From: Pseudomonas cerasi
GTDB lineage: Bacteria; Pseudomonadota; Gammaproteobacteria; Pseudomonadales; Pseudomonadaceae
Assembly: GCF_900074915.1 (NCBI RefSeq)
Contig: NZ_LT222319.1
Span: forward strand, 2,513,001 to 2,577,000
Reading direction: 5' to 3'
DNA: 64,000 nucleotides
Shown here piece after piece: positions 43,063 to 51,972 of this stretch. The stretch's first letter is position 1. The number at the start of each line of letters is the position of its first letter. The position numbers were made by a program, and so were the translations under genes. The notes beneath the pieces were generated by a model. That model worked only from the letters and a program-made list of their open reading frames with translations, was not told where the DNA came from and did no database searches.

Positions 43063-43893
43063 ATGGATCTTTGGACCGCTGCTCAGGCGTTGATATTGGG
43101 TGTTGTAGAAGGGCTGACGGAGTTCCTGCCGATCTCCAGTACCGGGCACCAGATCATCGTCGCCGACCTGATCGATTTTGGCGGCGAACGTGCCATGGCC
43201 TTCAACATCATCATTCAGTTGGGGGCGATTCTGGCGGTGGTCTGGGAGTTTCGGCGCAAGATCCTCGACGTGGTCGTTGGGTTGCCGAAACAGCAACAGG
43301 CGCAGCGTTTCACCCTCAACCTGCTGATCGCCTTCATGCCGGCCGTGGTGCTGGGCGTGATTTTCGCCGATACCATCCACCACTACCTGTTCAATGCCAT
43401 TACCGTGGCCACGGCACTGGTCGTTGGCGGGGTGATCATGCTTTGGGCCGAGCGCCGCGAACACACCGTGCGCACCGAAACCGTCGATGACATGAGCTGG
43501 AGCGATGCGCTCAAGGTAGGCTTGGTACAGTGCCTGGCGATGATTCCCGGCACCTCGCGTTCGGGTTCGACGATCATTGGTGGCCTGCTGTTCGGCCTGT
43601 CCCGCAAGGCGGCGACCGAATTCTCGTTCTTCCTGGCCATGCCGACGATGGTCGGTGCCGCAGTGTATTCGGGCTACAAGTACCGTGACATGTTTCGCCC
43701 TGACGACTTCGCGGTGTTTGCCATCGGCTTCATCACCTCGTTCATCTTCGCGATGATCGCAGTGCGCGGTTTGCTCAAGTTCATCGCCACTCACAGTTAT
43801 GCGGTGTTCGCCTGGTATCGCATCGCTTTCGGCCTGCTGATCCTGGCGACCTGGCAGTTTGGCTGGATCGACTGGGCATCGGCCAAGGCATGA
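43063..43893 (+). CDS. uppP: Undecaprenyl-diphosphate phosphatase UppP (BacA)
   Basis: Integral membrane phosphatase of 276 residues that recycles undecaprenyl pyrophosphate for peptidoglycan and other envelope polymers and gives bacitracin resistance. The two signature motifs are present: [14 protein letters not shown] (16-29) and [11 protein letters not shown] (about 167-177), with 8 or so membrane helices. ATG 43063 fits the GGGGGAA ribosome binding site better than ATG 43060; the frame begins at 42853. Its stop overlaps the next start. Confidence 0.96.
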   Translation: MDLWTAAQALILGVVEGLTEFLPISSTGHQIIVADLIDFGGERAMAFNIIIQLGAILAVVWEFRRKILDVVVGLPKQQQAQRFTLNLLIAFMPAVVLGVIFADTIHHYLFNAITVATALVVGGVIMLWAERREHTVRTETVDDMSWSDALKVGLVQCLAMIPGTSRSGSTIIGGLLFGLSRKAATEFSFFLAMPTMVGAAVYSGYKYRDMFRPDDFAVFAIGFITSFIFAMIAVRGLLKFIATHSYAVFAWYRIAFGLLILATWQFGWIDWASAKA

Positions 43894-44324
43894 CGGCGAG
43901 CCGCGGGTCGTCACGGCCAGCCAGCCTTGGCAGGCCGCCGGTCCGGCAATTGCGCTTGAAGATTCTGGTGCTGTTGCTGCTATGTGCGTTGCCAGTCTAC
44001 GGCTCGGCATCGCTATGGCTGAGGCAGGTCACGCCGATCCCGGCGCTGGTCCTGATCGTCATGAGCCTGCTGGCGTTCGTGCTTTACCGGCATGACAAGC
44101 GACAGGCCGGCAGTGCTGGCCAGCGCACCCCGGAGAACGTCCTGCATGGTGTCGAGCTGCTCGGCGGCTGGCCCGGCGCGCTGCTCGCGCAACAGGTGTT
44201 CCGGCACAAGACCCGCAAGGTGTCTTTTCAGGTCGTATTCTGGCTGATCGTGCTGGTGCATCAGGCGTTGTGGATTGACTGGCTGTTTTTGGGGAAGCGG
44301 CTTGTGCAACTGTTGCCGTTATAG
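43890..44324 (+). CDS. DUF1294 membrane protein
   Basis: A 144-residue membrane protein with a basic N-terminus and three or four helices. The DUF1294 signature is visible: [17 protein letters not shown].....[36 protein letters not shown] (landmarks [26 protein letters not shown]). Start overlaps the uppP stop as ATGA. Function of the family is unknown. Confidence 0.9.
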   Translation: MTASRGSSRPASLGRPPVRQLRLKILVLLLLCALPVYGSASLWLRQVTPIPALVLIVMSLLAFVLYRHDKRQAGSAGQRTPENVLHGVELLGGWPGALLAQQVFRHKTRKVSFQVVFWLIVLVHQALWIDWLFLGKRLVQLLPL

Positions 44325-44687
44325 CGTCAGGCCGATCTGTTGCCGTTTCGGCAGCCTGCCGACCACCAACTGGTGCGAGCGGGTCAGTAGGTCGCGCAAC
44401 TCATCGGCGCTCAGCGTCTGCAGGTCTGCCACGCTGATCCAGTGCGCACGCGCCAGGTAGGGCGCAGGTTGTATGCCGGGGCGATCCACGTAACCCAGAA
44501 ACAACTCTGGGTGGACCTTGAACGCGAGGTCCTCGCCGACCAGATCCATGACCGCGAACATTTTCTTTTCGGCGACGGAAAAAACCCGTACGCCGCCCCA
44601 CTTGTAGTCTTCACGCGCGCCCGGCAGGTCGAGGCAGAATCTGGCGATGTCTTCCTTGTGCAGGGTCTTTTGCGGGCTCTTTGGCAT
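44319..44687 (-). CDS. MmcQ/YjbR family DNA-binding-like protein
   Basis: A 122-residue CyaY-like-fold protein of the MmcQ/YjbR family: LPGAREDYKWGGVRVFSVAEKKMFAVMD near the start and FKVHPELFLGYVDRPGIQPAPYLARAHWISV (family landmarks in part), then SHQLVVGRLPKRQQ. Structure-based proposals suggest DNA binding; role is not established. ATG 44687. Convergent with the DUF1294 gene, overlapping by 6 bases. Confidence 0.88.
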   Translation of the reverse strand: MPKSPQKTLHKEDIARFCLDLPGAREDYKWGGVRVFSVAEKKMFAVMDLVGEDLAFKVHPELFLGYVDRPGIQPAPYLARAHWISVADLQTLSADELRDLLTRSHQLVVGRLPKRQQIGLTL

Positions 44688-44813
44688 GGATTCTCTCTGG
44701 GGGCGGACGGCGCACGGTAAGCTGTTCGATAGCCGCACGGATATTCGATCAGCGGATTGTATGCTGCCGCGACACTCATTAGTGTGCAGCTTTGCCTTTA
44801 TCCGGAGTCTCAA

Positions 44814-45605
44814 ATGTCTGCCGTGCAACTTGCTGATGGTCAACTGAACAACCTGCTCGAAGGCCCGGCGGGCGCGCCGGTGCTGGTCTTGTCCAATTCC
44901 CTGGGCACTGATCTGCACATGTGGGACAACCAGGTGCCTGCATTCACCCGTCACTTTCAGGTATTGCGTTACGACACCCGCGGTCATGGCAAATCGCTGG
45001 TCAGCGAGGGCAGTTACAGCATCGAGCAAAACGCTCGCGATGTGTTGGCGCTGCTTTACGCGCTGGACATCGACAAGGCTTTTTTCTGCGGCCTGTCCAT
45101 GGGCGGGCTGATCGGCCAATGGCTGGCAATCAATGCGCCGCAGCGCCTGCACAAGGTCGTGCTGTGCAATACGGCCGCCAAAATCGGCAATCCCGATGTC
45201 TGGAACCCTCGCATCGAAACCGTTCTGCGTGACGGCCAGTCAGCCATGATCGCGTTGCGCGATGCCTCGATTGCGCGCTGGTTCACACCTTCCTTCGCGG
45301 TCGCCGAACCTGCTGCGGTCGACACGGTTGTCGGCATGCTGGCACGCACCTCGCCACAGGGTTACGCGGCCAATTGCGCGGCCGTGCGCGATGCGGATTT
45401 CCGTGAACAGATCGCTTCCATCGAGCTACCGGTGCTGGTGGTCTGTGGCACGGAGGATGCTGTAACGACCCCGGCGGACGGGCGTTTCATGGTCGAACGG
45501 ATTCAGGGCTCGCAGATCATCGAGCTGCACGCGGCCCACCTGTCCAGTGTCGAGGCGGGTGAGGCATTCACTGTGCCGGTACTGGCATTTCTGACTGCCG
45601 AATAG
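44814..45605 (+). CDS. pcaD: 3-oxoadipate enol-lactonase
   Basis: An alpha/beta hydrolase of 263 residues that hydrolyses 3-oxoadipate enol-lactone in the beta-ketoadipate pathway for aromatic compounds. Catalytic Ser95 sits in GLSMGG, with Asp in CGTEDAVT (about 214) and His in HAAHLSSVE (about 240); LSNSLGTDLHMWD, YDTRGHGKS and SMGGLIGQWLA are characteristic of PcaD. Here it stands apart from other pca genes, with a LysR regulator following on the same strand. CCGGAG precedes the ATG. Confidence 0.9.
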   Translation: MSAVQLADGQLNNLLEGPAGAPVLVLSNSLGTDLHMWDNQVPAFTRHFQVLRYDTRGHGKSLVSEGSYSIEQNARDVLALLYALDIDKAFFCGLSMGGLIGQWLAINAPQRLHKVVLCNTAAKIGNPDVWNPRIETVLRDGQSAMIALRDASIARWFTPSFAVAEPAAVDTVVGMLARTSPQGYAANCAAVRDADFREQIASIELPVLVVCGTEDAVTTPADGRFMVERIQGSQIIELHAAHLSSVEAGEAFTVPVLAFLTAE

Positions 45606-45685
45606 CCGGGCGCGGTCCTAAGTCCCGGTCTTGAGACACGGGGCACGGCGTTGCATACTCCCGGCTCTGAAAACGAGGTGGCCGG

Positions 45686-46645
45686 GTGTTTGATCTCAAC
45701 GATCTGTTTTATTTCGTCCAGGTGGTCGAGTGCCTGGGCTTTGCGCCGGCAAGCCGCAAGCTGGGGATCCCCAAGTCCAAACTCAGCCGGCGCATTGCCG
45801 GGCTTGAGGAGCGCCTGGGTGTTCGGCTGATCCACCGCTCGACCCGCACCTTCGCGGTGACCGAAAGCGGGCGTGACTATTACGCGCACTGCGTGGCCAT
45901 GCTGGTCGAGGCCGAGGCTGCCGAAGAGGCCATCCTGCGTTCCAAATCCGAACCGCAGGGCAGGGTGGTGATCAGTTGTCCTCCGGCGTTGGCAGCGATG
46001 GGCTTCAACGAGACCATCGCCCGCTTTGCGGCCGAGCACCCCAAGGTTCAGATCCAGGTCGAAAGTACCAACCGACGCGTCGACCCGCTGACCGAGAACA
46101 TCGACATTGCGCTGCGTGTGCGCTTTCCACCACTGGAGGACGACGGCCTGGTGGTCAAGAAGCTCGGGCACAGCGCTCAGCGTCTGGTGGCACGCGCGGA
46201 CCTGGCGGCCAGGCTGTCGGCAACGCCTTCTCTAGAGGCGCTGTCGACACTGCCCAGCCTCGATATGCCCTCTTCGAATCACGAGCATCGCTGGTTGCTG
46301 GAGACGCAGCCCGGCCACTATGCCGAAATACGCCACACGCCGCGGCTCATCAGCTCGGACCTGGACATGATGCTGCAGGCCGCCTTGCAGGGAGTCGGCG
46401 TGGCACAGCTTCCCGAGCTGATTGTCAGGGAAGCCTTGCAGGACGGACGCCTGGTAGAGCTGTTCAGCGAGCATCGACCCAAGTGCGGCATCGTGCATGC
46501 TGTGTTCGCCTCGCGCCGTGGCCTGCTTCCCGCCGTCAGGGGCCTGCTGGATGCGTTCGAGACCTCGTTCAAAGAACTGAGCCTCAGTCCGGACTCACTC
46601 TATTGTTCTCTTAATAGAACGAACAGTCGCATTCAAGACCACTAA
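45686..46645 (+). CDS. LysR family regulator
   Basis: A 319-residue LysR-type regulator: N-terminal HTH (DLNDLFYFVQVVECLGFAPASRKLGIPKSKLSRRIAGLEERLGVRLIHRSTR, landmarks 3-55) and a substrate-binding effector domain starting RVVISCPPALAAM. GTG start at 45686, with ACGAGGTGG upstream. It is co-directional with and 74 bases before azoR, so control of azoR is likely; orthologous pairs with reductases are common. Confidence 0.9.
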   Translation: MFDLNDLFYFVQVVECLGFAPASRKLGIPKSKLSRRIAGLEERLGVRLIHRSTRTFAVTESGRDYYAHCVAMLVEAEAAEEAILRSKSEPQGRVVISCPPALAAMGFNETIARFAAEHPKVQIQVESTNRRVDPLTENIDIALRVRFPPLEDDGLVVKKLGHSAQRLVARADLAARLSATPSLEALSTLPSLDMPSSNHEHRWLLETQPGHYAEIRHTPRLISSDLDMMLQAALQGVGVAQLPELIVREALQDGRLVELFSEHRPKCGIVHAVFASRRGLLPAVRGLLDAFETSFKELSLSPDSLYCSLNRTNSRIQDH

Positions 46646-46719
46646 TCATCTATTGCGATCAAGGATAGGATGCTCGCCACTTCATCGCTCAGTGGCGATT
46701 TTCTTAAGGGAGCTACGTT

Positions 46720-47328
46720 ATGAAACTATTGCACCTCGACTCCAGCATCCTCGGCGATCACTCCGCTTCGCGTCAGCTGACCCATGAGGTTGTCCAGGCC
46801 TACCTGAATGCGCACGCCGACAGCCAGGTCACCTATCGCGATCTTGCCAGTGACGCGCTTGGGCATTTCTCTGCTGCCAGCCTCGCTGCGGCGGGCACGC
46901 CGGTAGAAGTCCGTGACGCCGCCCAGCAGCAGGAAGTGGCAGGCAACGAAGCCACTTTGCAGCAGTTTCTCGATTCGGACGTGCTGGTCATCGGCGCACC
47001 CATGTACAACTTCACCATTCCGACCCAGCTGAAAGCCTGGTTTGACCGGATTCTGATCGCGGGTCGCACGTTCCGTTATTCCGAAGCCGGCCCTGAAGGC
47101 CTGTGTGGCGGCAAGAAAGTCATTATCGTTTCCACCTCGGGCGGTCTGCACGCCGGGCAACCCACTGGCACCGGTCACGAAGAGCTGCTCAAGACGCTGT
47201 TCGCCTTCATCGGCATCACCGACCTGCAATTCGTCCGCGCCCACGGCCTGGCGTGTGGCGAAGAGCCGCGTGCCAGCGCCATGAGTGCTGCTCAGCACTA
47301 CATTCAGAACGAGCTGTTCGCGGCCTGA
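46720..47328 (+). CDS. azoR: FMN-dependent NADH-azoreductase
   Basis: A flavodoxin-like reductase of 202 residues. The FMN-phosphate loop is near [18 protein letters not shown], and [18 protein letters not shown] and [16 protein letters not shown] are typical of AzoR. It reduces azo and quinone compounds in the cytoplasm. AAGGGA precedes the ATG. Ends at a strong terminator. Confidence 0.92.
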   Translation: MKLLHLDSSILGDHSASRQLTHEVVQAYLNAHADSQVTYRDLASDALGHFSAASLAAAGTPVEVRDAAQQQEVAGNEATLQQFLDSDVLVIGAPMYNFTIPTQLKAWFDRILIAGRTFRYSEAGPEGLCGGKKVIIVSTSGGLHAGQPTGTGHEELLKTLFAFIGITDLQFVRAHGLACGEEPRASAMSAAQHYIQNELFAA

Positions 47329-47347
47329 TCAAAAGCCGTCTTCACGA

Positions 47348-47397
47348 AACTCTACAACCTGCGCGGGGTTTTCCTGCCGGGTTGTGGAGTTTTTTTG
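47348..47397 (+). terminator. Rho-independent terminator of azoR
   Basis: Twelve-bp stem AACTCTACAACC / GGTTGTGGAGTT (one U-G pair) with a 20-nt loop and a following T-run. Confidence 0.82.
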
Positions 47398-47489
47398 TTT
47401 CTGATGCATGGCGATGGGCTGCGCTGAACGGCGCGTTAACGGGATACAACCTTGACAGCTTTCTTACTGGTAACGGGGTTCTTACGGGA

Positions 47490-47670
47490 CTAGACTGGGT
47501 TTGTACGAAAAGTCGGCGAGCGAAGGTCAGGCAAGGCAAAAACAGGCGAGGAACGGCCGGGGTCGCGTTCAACTCTACGTGTTGTAAATGAGCATTCAGA
47601 TTGGACTCGCATCCGAGCCTGTTTTTAACGCAGCATCACCGAGCGCAGCCACTTTACGTACAGAGCCTAG
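47490..47670. mobile_element. MITE-like IS remnant flanked by CTAG
   Basis: A 173-bp segment (47494-47666) lies between two CTAG copies (47490-47493 and 47667-47670), the target duplication expected of IS5-type elements. Its ends are imperfect inverted repeats: left ACTGGGTTTGTACGAAAAGT, right (read inward) GCTCTGTACGTAAAGT, and further inside both sides carry AAAAACAGGC. It has no transposase frame, so it is a non-autonomous MITE or a deleted IS. The rest of 47329-47876 has only the azoR terminator and the promoter region of the next gene. Confidence 0.65.
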
Positions 47671-47876
47671 GGTTTTCGAGCATCGCCTTGTCAGGCTGGC
47701 GGGAATATTCGCCCTCGAGAAAAAACAACGGGCAGTTTATGGCCCGGCTTGTGCACTATTTCTGTTTTCAACACTCATATCTGGGTGGGAACGGCGCGCT
47801 GGAGCATGATGCTCGACACAAGCGCTTGATGGATTGTCCGGGCGAAGTTCCGGATTTGCAAAGGTTGGGCCTTGCC

Positions 47877-48917
47877 ATGGTACGTCTTTGTGCAGTGATG
47901 CTGGTTTTCCTGCTCGATAGCCTTGTTTCGGTGCACGCTCAGGCGGATGAAGCCTGGAGCGCAGGCTACCACCAGTTGAGTTTCCCTGATCCGCTGGATT
48001 CCCAGCCGGTGCAGGCCATCGCTTTTTACCCGTCCACCGCCGCCGAGCAGGTGAGCACCCTTCACGGCTATCGTGTCGAAGCCGGTGAAGAGGCGCCTAT
48101 CGCAATGGGCCGCTTCCCCCTGCTGTTGCTGTCACACGGCAACACAGGCACTCCGCTTGCGCTGCATGACCTGGCCACTTCGCTGGCGCGCCAGGGGTTT
48201 GTGGTGGTTGCCGTGGTTCATCCTGGCGACAATGATCGCGATCACAGCCGTCTTGGCAGCCTGAGCAACCTGTACGGCCGCCCGCTGCAGATTTCCGAAG
48301 CGATCAGCACGGCCTTGCTCGACCCCTTGCTGGCCCCGTATCTCAATGCCCGGCAAGTGGGCGTGATCGGTTATTCGGCCGGTGGCGAAACCGCGCTGAT
48401 TCTCGCTGGCGCGCAACCTGATCTGCAGCGTCTGCGTCAGTACTGCGCCGAGCGCCCGACAGACCGCGATGCATGCAAGACGCAGGGCGAGCTTGTCGCA
48501 GACCGTGATGACCTTCACGCTCAGGCTGATCCACGGGTTGGCGCGCTGATGTTAATGGCCCCGCTGAGCCTGATGTTCGGCCGTCACACGCTGGGTGATG
48601 TGCACGTGCCGGTGCTGATGTACGCGGGGGATGACGATCAGTTGCTGGCGATCGACCGAAACGCAGAAGCACTGGCGCGCAAGCTGCCGCAGCCGCCCGA
48701 CTACAAGTTGCTGGCCGGGGCAGGGCATTTTGTCTTCATGGCACCGTGCAGTGACGAGCAACGCGCGACTGCGCCGTTGCTGTGCAATGACCCTGATGGC
48801 GTGGACCGCGAGGATATCCATCGTAACCTGAGTGCCGAAGCGGTGCGTTTCTTCAGCGCCGCGCTCAATTCGGCCGACGATGACCGTTCAGGCATGCAGA
48901 CAGCGCATCACCAGTAA
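47877..48917 (+). CDS. Secreted alpha/beta hydrolase (dienelactone-hydrolase-like)
   Basis: A 346-residue predicted periplasmic hydrolase. A signal peptide (MVRLCAVMLVFLLDSLVSVHAQA, cleavage near residue 23) precedes an alpha/beta hydrolase fold with nucleophile Ser in IGYSAGGETAL (about 163), FPLLLLSHGNTG (oxyanion loop region), a MYAGDDDQLL acid and AGHFVF catalytic His. Resembles bacterial 'dienelactone hydrolase family' proteins of unknown substrate, related to platelet-activating-factor acetylhydrolase-like esterases. ATG 47877 yields the signal peptide; the frame runs back to 47601 inside the MITE. Confidence 0.78.
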   Translation: MVRLCAVMLVFLLDSLVSVHAQADEAWSAGYHQLSFPDPLDSQPVQAIAFYPSTAAEQVSTLHGYRVEAGEEAPIAMGRFPLLLLSHGNTGTPLALHDLATSLARQGFVVVAVVHPGDNDRDHSRLGSLSNLYGRPLQISEAISTALLDPLLAPYLNARQVGVIGYSAGGETALILAGAQPDLQRLRQYCAERPTDRDACKTQGELVADRDDLHAQADPRVGALMLMAPLSLMFGRHTLGDVHVPVLMYAGDDDQLLAIDRNAEALARKLPQPPDYKLLAGAGHFVFMAPCSDEQRATAPLLCNDPDGVDREDIHRNLSAEAVRFFSAALNSADDDRSGMQTAHHQ

Positions 48918-48926
48918 GCACGCCCT

Positions 48927-49580
48927 TCAGGCGTTCAGCGAACTCAGAAAATCACCAAACCCGCCTCTGGCTTTCGAGTCGAGGCGGGTGCTGGTGGTGA
49001 CCCTGGGGCGGCAGCTCCAGGCGATCCGTGCTCCGATCAATTCCAGTTGCCGGACCAGATGCACGTCTTCATGGCAGGTCAGGGCAGGAAATCCACCGGC
49101 GCTGATATAGGCAATCGAGCTGACACCCAGGTTGGCACCATGAATGTGTCGGTGACCGTCACGGCGCTGGTAATGCTGCAGATAAGCAGCCTGCGCAGCA
49201 GCCGAGATATCCTTGCTCCAGTCGCCGGGCGTCACCGTTCCGCACACTGCGTCGGCATCCAGCGCAAGCTGTTCGGCAAGCCAGTCACTGGCCACGGTAC
49301 TGTCGCCATCGGTACATGCCAGCCAGCGTGCGCCTCGGTCGAGGAGAAACGCCGCACCCTGTGCGCGTGCCTGCCCCACGTTGCGCGCCGATACTTCAAG
49401 AATCATCACACCATGGGCTCGTGCGATCTCCGCCGAGCGGTCAGTGCAGCTGTCGAGCACCACCAGCACTTCCACGCATTCGCCCTTGAGGTCGGGGTGG
49501 GCAGCCGCCTGCTTTATCGTTTCGAGACACAAGTCGAGTAACTGCTCTTCATTGTGCACCGGGATCAGAATGCCGATCAT
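48927..49580 (-). CDS. Family 2 glycosyltransferase (last gene of cassette)
   Basis: A 217-residue GT-A-fold glycosyltransferase: PVHNEEQLLDLCLE at the nucleotide-binding start, VVLDSCTDRSAEIA, the DXD-like CTDGDSTV (about residue 92) and GANLGVSS, with acceptor region SAGGFPALTCHEDVHLV (HEDV = catalytic ED). No membrane helix, so cytoplasmic or peripheral. It overlaps the methyltransferase gene by 32 bases and ends the ten-gene glg/tre run. Donor and acceptor are unknown; a 9-bp hairpin (48960-48990) lies inside its 3' end. Confidence 0.85.
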   Translation of the reverse strand: MIGILIPVHNEEQLLDLCLETIKQAAAHPDLKGECVEVLVVLDSCTDRSAEIARAHGVMILEVSARNVGQARAQGAAFLLDRGARWLACTDGDSTVASDWLAEQLALDADAVCGTVTPGDWSKDISAAAQAAYLQHYQRRDGHRHIHGANLGVSSIAYISAGGFPALTCHEDVHLVRQLELIGARIAWSCRPRVTTSTRLDSKARGGFGDFLSSLNA

Positions 49581-50175
49581 CGGAGAATTCCTGTTCTGCT
49601 ACGGAGGTTCCATCACGACTCCACAGGTCCAGCAGGAAATCCTGTTCGTGATGACTGAAAAGTCGGTGCATGGACAATCGTGCAGCAAGGATGTCGTGGA
49701 CCGCCTGGGCGTTCAGCGGGCAGCCTTCGATATCGGGCCGCCAGTGACAGGCGAGCAACTGGCCGTCCGGTGACAGGGCCGCCAGTGCGCGGTCGATCAG
49801 GCCGTGCAGGTCGTCGGCGTCCAGGTAATAACCCATCTCGCTGAAGACGATCAGGTCGAATTCGCCTTGCGGCCATTGCTGTGGCAAACGCGCCTGTAAC
49901 ACTCTGGCATGGGGCAAGTCGGCCAGACGCTTGCGTGCCAGGTCCACAGCCAGGTTAGAGGTGTCGCAGCACACCAGCGCGTCGCAGCGCCCGGCAAGAT
50001 CGGCACTGAGTTCGCCATTGGCGCAGCCGGGCTCGAATATCGAGCGGTAGCGCTCGCGGGGCAGGGCGGCCAGGGTCAGTGCGCGCTTGCGCCGTTCGTA
50101 CCAGCGTTGCTTGAATGCCCACGGGTCATCGTTGTTGAGAAACAGCTCATTGAAATAACTGTCCTCGACGCTCAT
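49549..50175 (-). CDS. SAM-dependent methyltransferase, NodS-like
   Basis: A 208-residue class I methyltransferase. Motif I is IFEPGCANGELSADLA (about 46-61), with CDTSNLAVDLAR as motif II region and LIVFSEMGYYLD as the motif IV region. The N-terminus FNELFLNNDDPWAFKQRWYERRKRALT resembles NodS-type enzymes that N-methylate deacetylated glucosamine oligomers. Placed between a PIG-L deacetylase and a glycosyltransferase, so N-methylation of an amino sugar freed by that deacetylase is a plausible inference. Start overlaps the PIG-L stop as ATGA. Confidence 0.85.
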   Translation of the reverse strand: MSVEDSYFNELFLNNDDPWAFKQRWYERRKRALTLAALPRERYRSIFEPGCANGELSADLAGRCDALVCCDTSNLAVDLARKRLADLPHARVLQARLPQQWPQGEFDLIVFSEMGYYLDADDLHGLIDRALAALSPDGQLLACHWRPDIEGCPLNAQAVHDILAARLSMHRLFSHHEQDFLLDLWSRDGTSVAEQEFSDDRHSDPGAQ

Positions 50176-50945
50176 GTGAACACCACTTCAAAGGGGCGCA
50201 GCAGTCTTTCCAATACTGCAGCCGGCAAAACCGGCGAAAGACCGATTGCCGGATCACCCTGCAGCTGACTGGTGAACGCTTGGGTGGCGTTGCGTTTGTG
50301 GGCCAGGGTCACCGGATCGAGCAGCAGCTTGCGCGCTCTGTCCCATGGCAGACGTTCATCTTCGGGGTCGGCCCAGTGCCAGGCCCAGACCGGTACTTCG
50401 TAAAACTGTGCTCCGGTCGTCGCGCAGGCTTTTGCACTGGCTCTGCCGACCGCTTCATGGTCGCTGTGGCCATCTTCTGCCCAGGTGGCGAACACCACGT
50501 CCGCAGGGCCCAGATGCTGTTCGAGAAAGGCCACCAACCGTTCCTCCGACTCGGCCACGGCGCCATCCTGAAAGCCGCAACGCAACCATTCAAGGCCCTC
50601 GGCAGGTATACCGAGGCGATTCAAGGCTTCGGCACTTTCCTCGGGCCGGGCTCTGGACAGACGATCGACAGGCCACAGCGTGGAGCCTGGATGGCTGGCT
50701 GTACCATCGGTGACCGAGATCAGTAACAGGCTGCGCTCCAGTTGTGCCAGTTGGCTCATCAGTCCGCCACAGGCCAGTACTTCATCATCCGGATGCGGGG
50801 CGATGATCACGGCTCGGCAATTGGTCGGCACCAGCAAGTCGGCGGTGATCGCTGGCAAGCCGTTCAGCCTGACCGAAGCATTCCAGGCAGCAAGGGATGT
50901 CCCCTGGCCGGACTCGTCATCACTCACTACGAACCCTTCGCTCAT
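50172..50945 (-). CDS. PIG-L family (LmbE-like) N-deacetylase
   Basis: A 257-residue zinc-dependent deacetylase. The metal motif APHPDDEVLACGG (about 50-62) and HSDHEAVG (about 159-166) form the HPDDE...HXXH site of GlcNAc-PI, MshB and BshB deacetylases. It probably removes an acetyl from an N-acetyl sugar conjugate. 13 bases after the dehydrogenase-like gene and coupled by ATGA to the methyltransferase gene. The N-terminal 30 residues are extra to the domain. Confidence 0.88.
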   Translation of the reverse strand: MSEGFVVSDDESGQGTSLAAWNASVRLNGLPAITADLLVPTNCRAVIIAPHPDDEVLACGGLMSQLAQLERSLLLISVTDGTASHPGSTLWPVDRLSRARPEESAEALNRLGIPAEGLEWLRCGFQDGAVAESEERLVAFLEQHLGPADVVFATWAEDGHSDHEAVGRASAKACATTGAQFYEVPVWAWHWADPEDERLPWDRARKLLLDPVTLAHKRNATQAFTSQLQGDPAIGLSPVLPAAVLERLLRPFEVVFT

Positions 50946-50958
50946 GCTCTATACGCTC

Positions 50959-51972
50959 TCATAGTGACCACGTCCGTGCAGCGGGCAACGCCTTGCCGAC
51001 TGATTGGCCCAATGCTGCCAGGTCCTGTTCGGCGTGACTCTGACGCAGGAAAACCGGCAGGTCGGTGATCAACCGGGCAAAGTGCGGGTCTTTGCAATAA
51101 GGCCCGGCGCCGACGGCCCGGCCCACATGCTGGATGACCAGATCGGCAGCTTGTTCGACATAGGCGCGGCAACGTCTGGCAAGCATCTCTGCATCGTCGG
51201 CTGGCGCTTGATCCAGGTGCGCGGCAGCTGCGCGCAGCACCTCGATTGCGGCATGCAGCGCCACGTCTGCAGCGCCAAGGTGCGCAAGGGCGTGCGGCTC
51301 TTCGCGCTTGCCGACATGGGCCAGTAGGCGCTGCGCGATGGCGCGGGATGCGCCGTACCAGCAGGCCGCAATGCCGATGCCGCCCTGCCAGAAGCCAGCT
51401 CTGTCGAGATAGCCACCCGGCGCACCGATCGCTTGACCGACGGCATTGTCGAAAACCACATCGATGCTGCCGGTAGCACCCATGCCCACTGCGCGCCAGC
51501 CGTCGCCGGTCATGTGTACGCCGGGCTGGTCAAGGCGCACTGCAATCAGTTGCTGCCGATGCTCGGCGTCCCATGCCGTTATCAATGCATGGCTCAACGC
51601 CGAAGCGCCCGAGCACCATGCCTTGCGGCCGTGCAGGCGAAGTGCATCGCCAGCGCCGCTGATATTCACCCGTGCCTGTGGCGGCTCTGCCGCCCACATG
51701 CCCCAGGTGCTGAATTGTTCGGGGGGCGGGGCACCCAGTTCCGCCATGATCGCCAAGGCGTCCGTGTGCCCCTCGTACAACTTGCACAACCCCAGGTCGT
51801 GGCCTGCAACGCAGGCCAGCGCCCGCCAGCGCTCAAGTGTCTGACCGCGGGCAGGCAGGGGAAGCTGATCCAGACCTTCGTTGACCAATGCCTGCAAGCA
51901 CTCGCCCAGCGCACGCGTATCGGCATAACCGTGCTTGCGCCAGTCGAGAAACTCACTCAAGGCATCGATCAT
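50959..51972 (-). CDS. Acyl-CoA dehydrogenase-like flavoprotein
   Basis: A 337-residue protein with the acyl-CoA dehydrogenase fold: LHGRKAWCSGASALSHALITA in the middle beta domain (FAD-binding side), GWRAVGMGATGSIDVVFDN, then a four-helix C-terminal bundle. It is shorter than classic enzymes (about 380) and the usual catalytic Glu loop (YxGTxE type) is not visible; the matching place reads FLRQSHAEQDLAALG. It may therefore be an oxidase or hydroxylase rather than a dehydrogenase. Start overlaps the glgX stop as ATGA. First gene of the four-gene cassette. Confidence 0.8.
   Translation of the reverse strand: MIDALSEFLDWRKHGYADTRALGECLQALVNEGLDQLPLPARGQTLERWRALACVAGHDLGLCKLYEGHTDALAIMAELGAPPPEQFSTWGMWAAEPPQARVNISGAGDALRLHGRKAWCSGASALSHALITAWDAEHRQQLIAVRLDQPGVHMTGDGWRAVGMGATGSIDVVFDNAVGQAIGAPGGYLDRAGFWQGGIGIAACWYGASRAIAQRLLAHVGKREEPHALAHLGAADVALHAAIEVLRAAAAHLDQAPADDAEMLARRCRAYVEQAADLVIQHVGRAVGAGPYCKDPHFARLITDLPVFLRQSHAEQDLAALGQSVGKALPAARTWSL

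Noticed and set aside
47601-47876. N-terminal extension of the hydrolase into the MITE
   Set aside because: The signal peptide begins at 47877 and the upstream codons belong to the mobile remnant.
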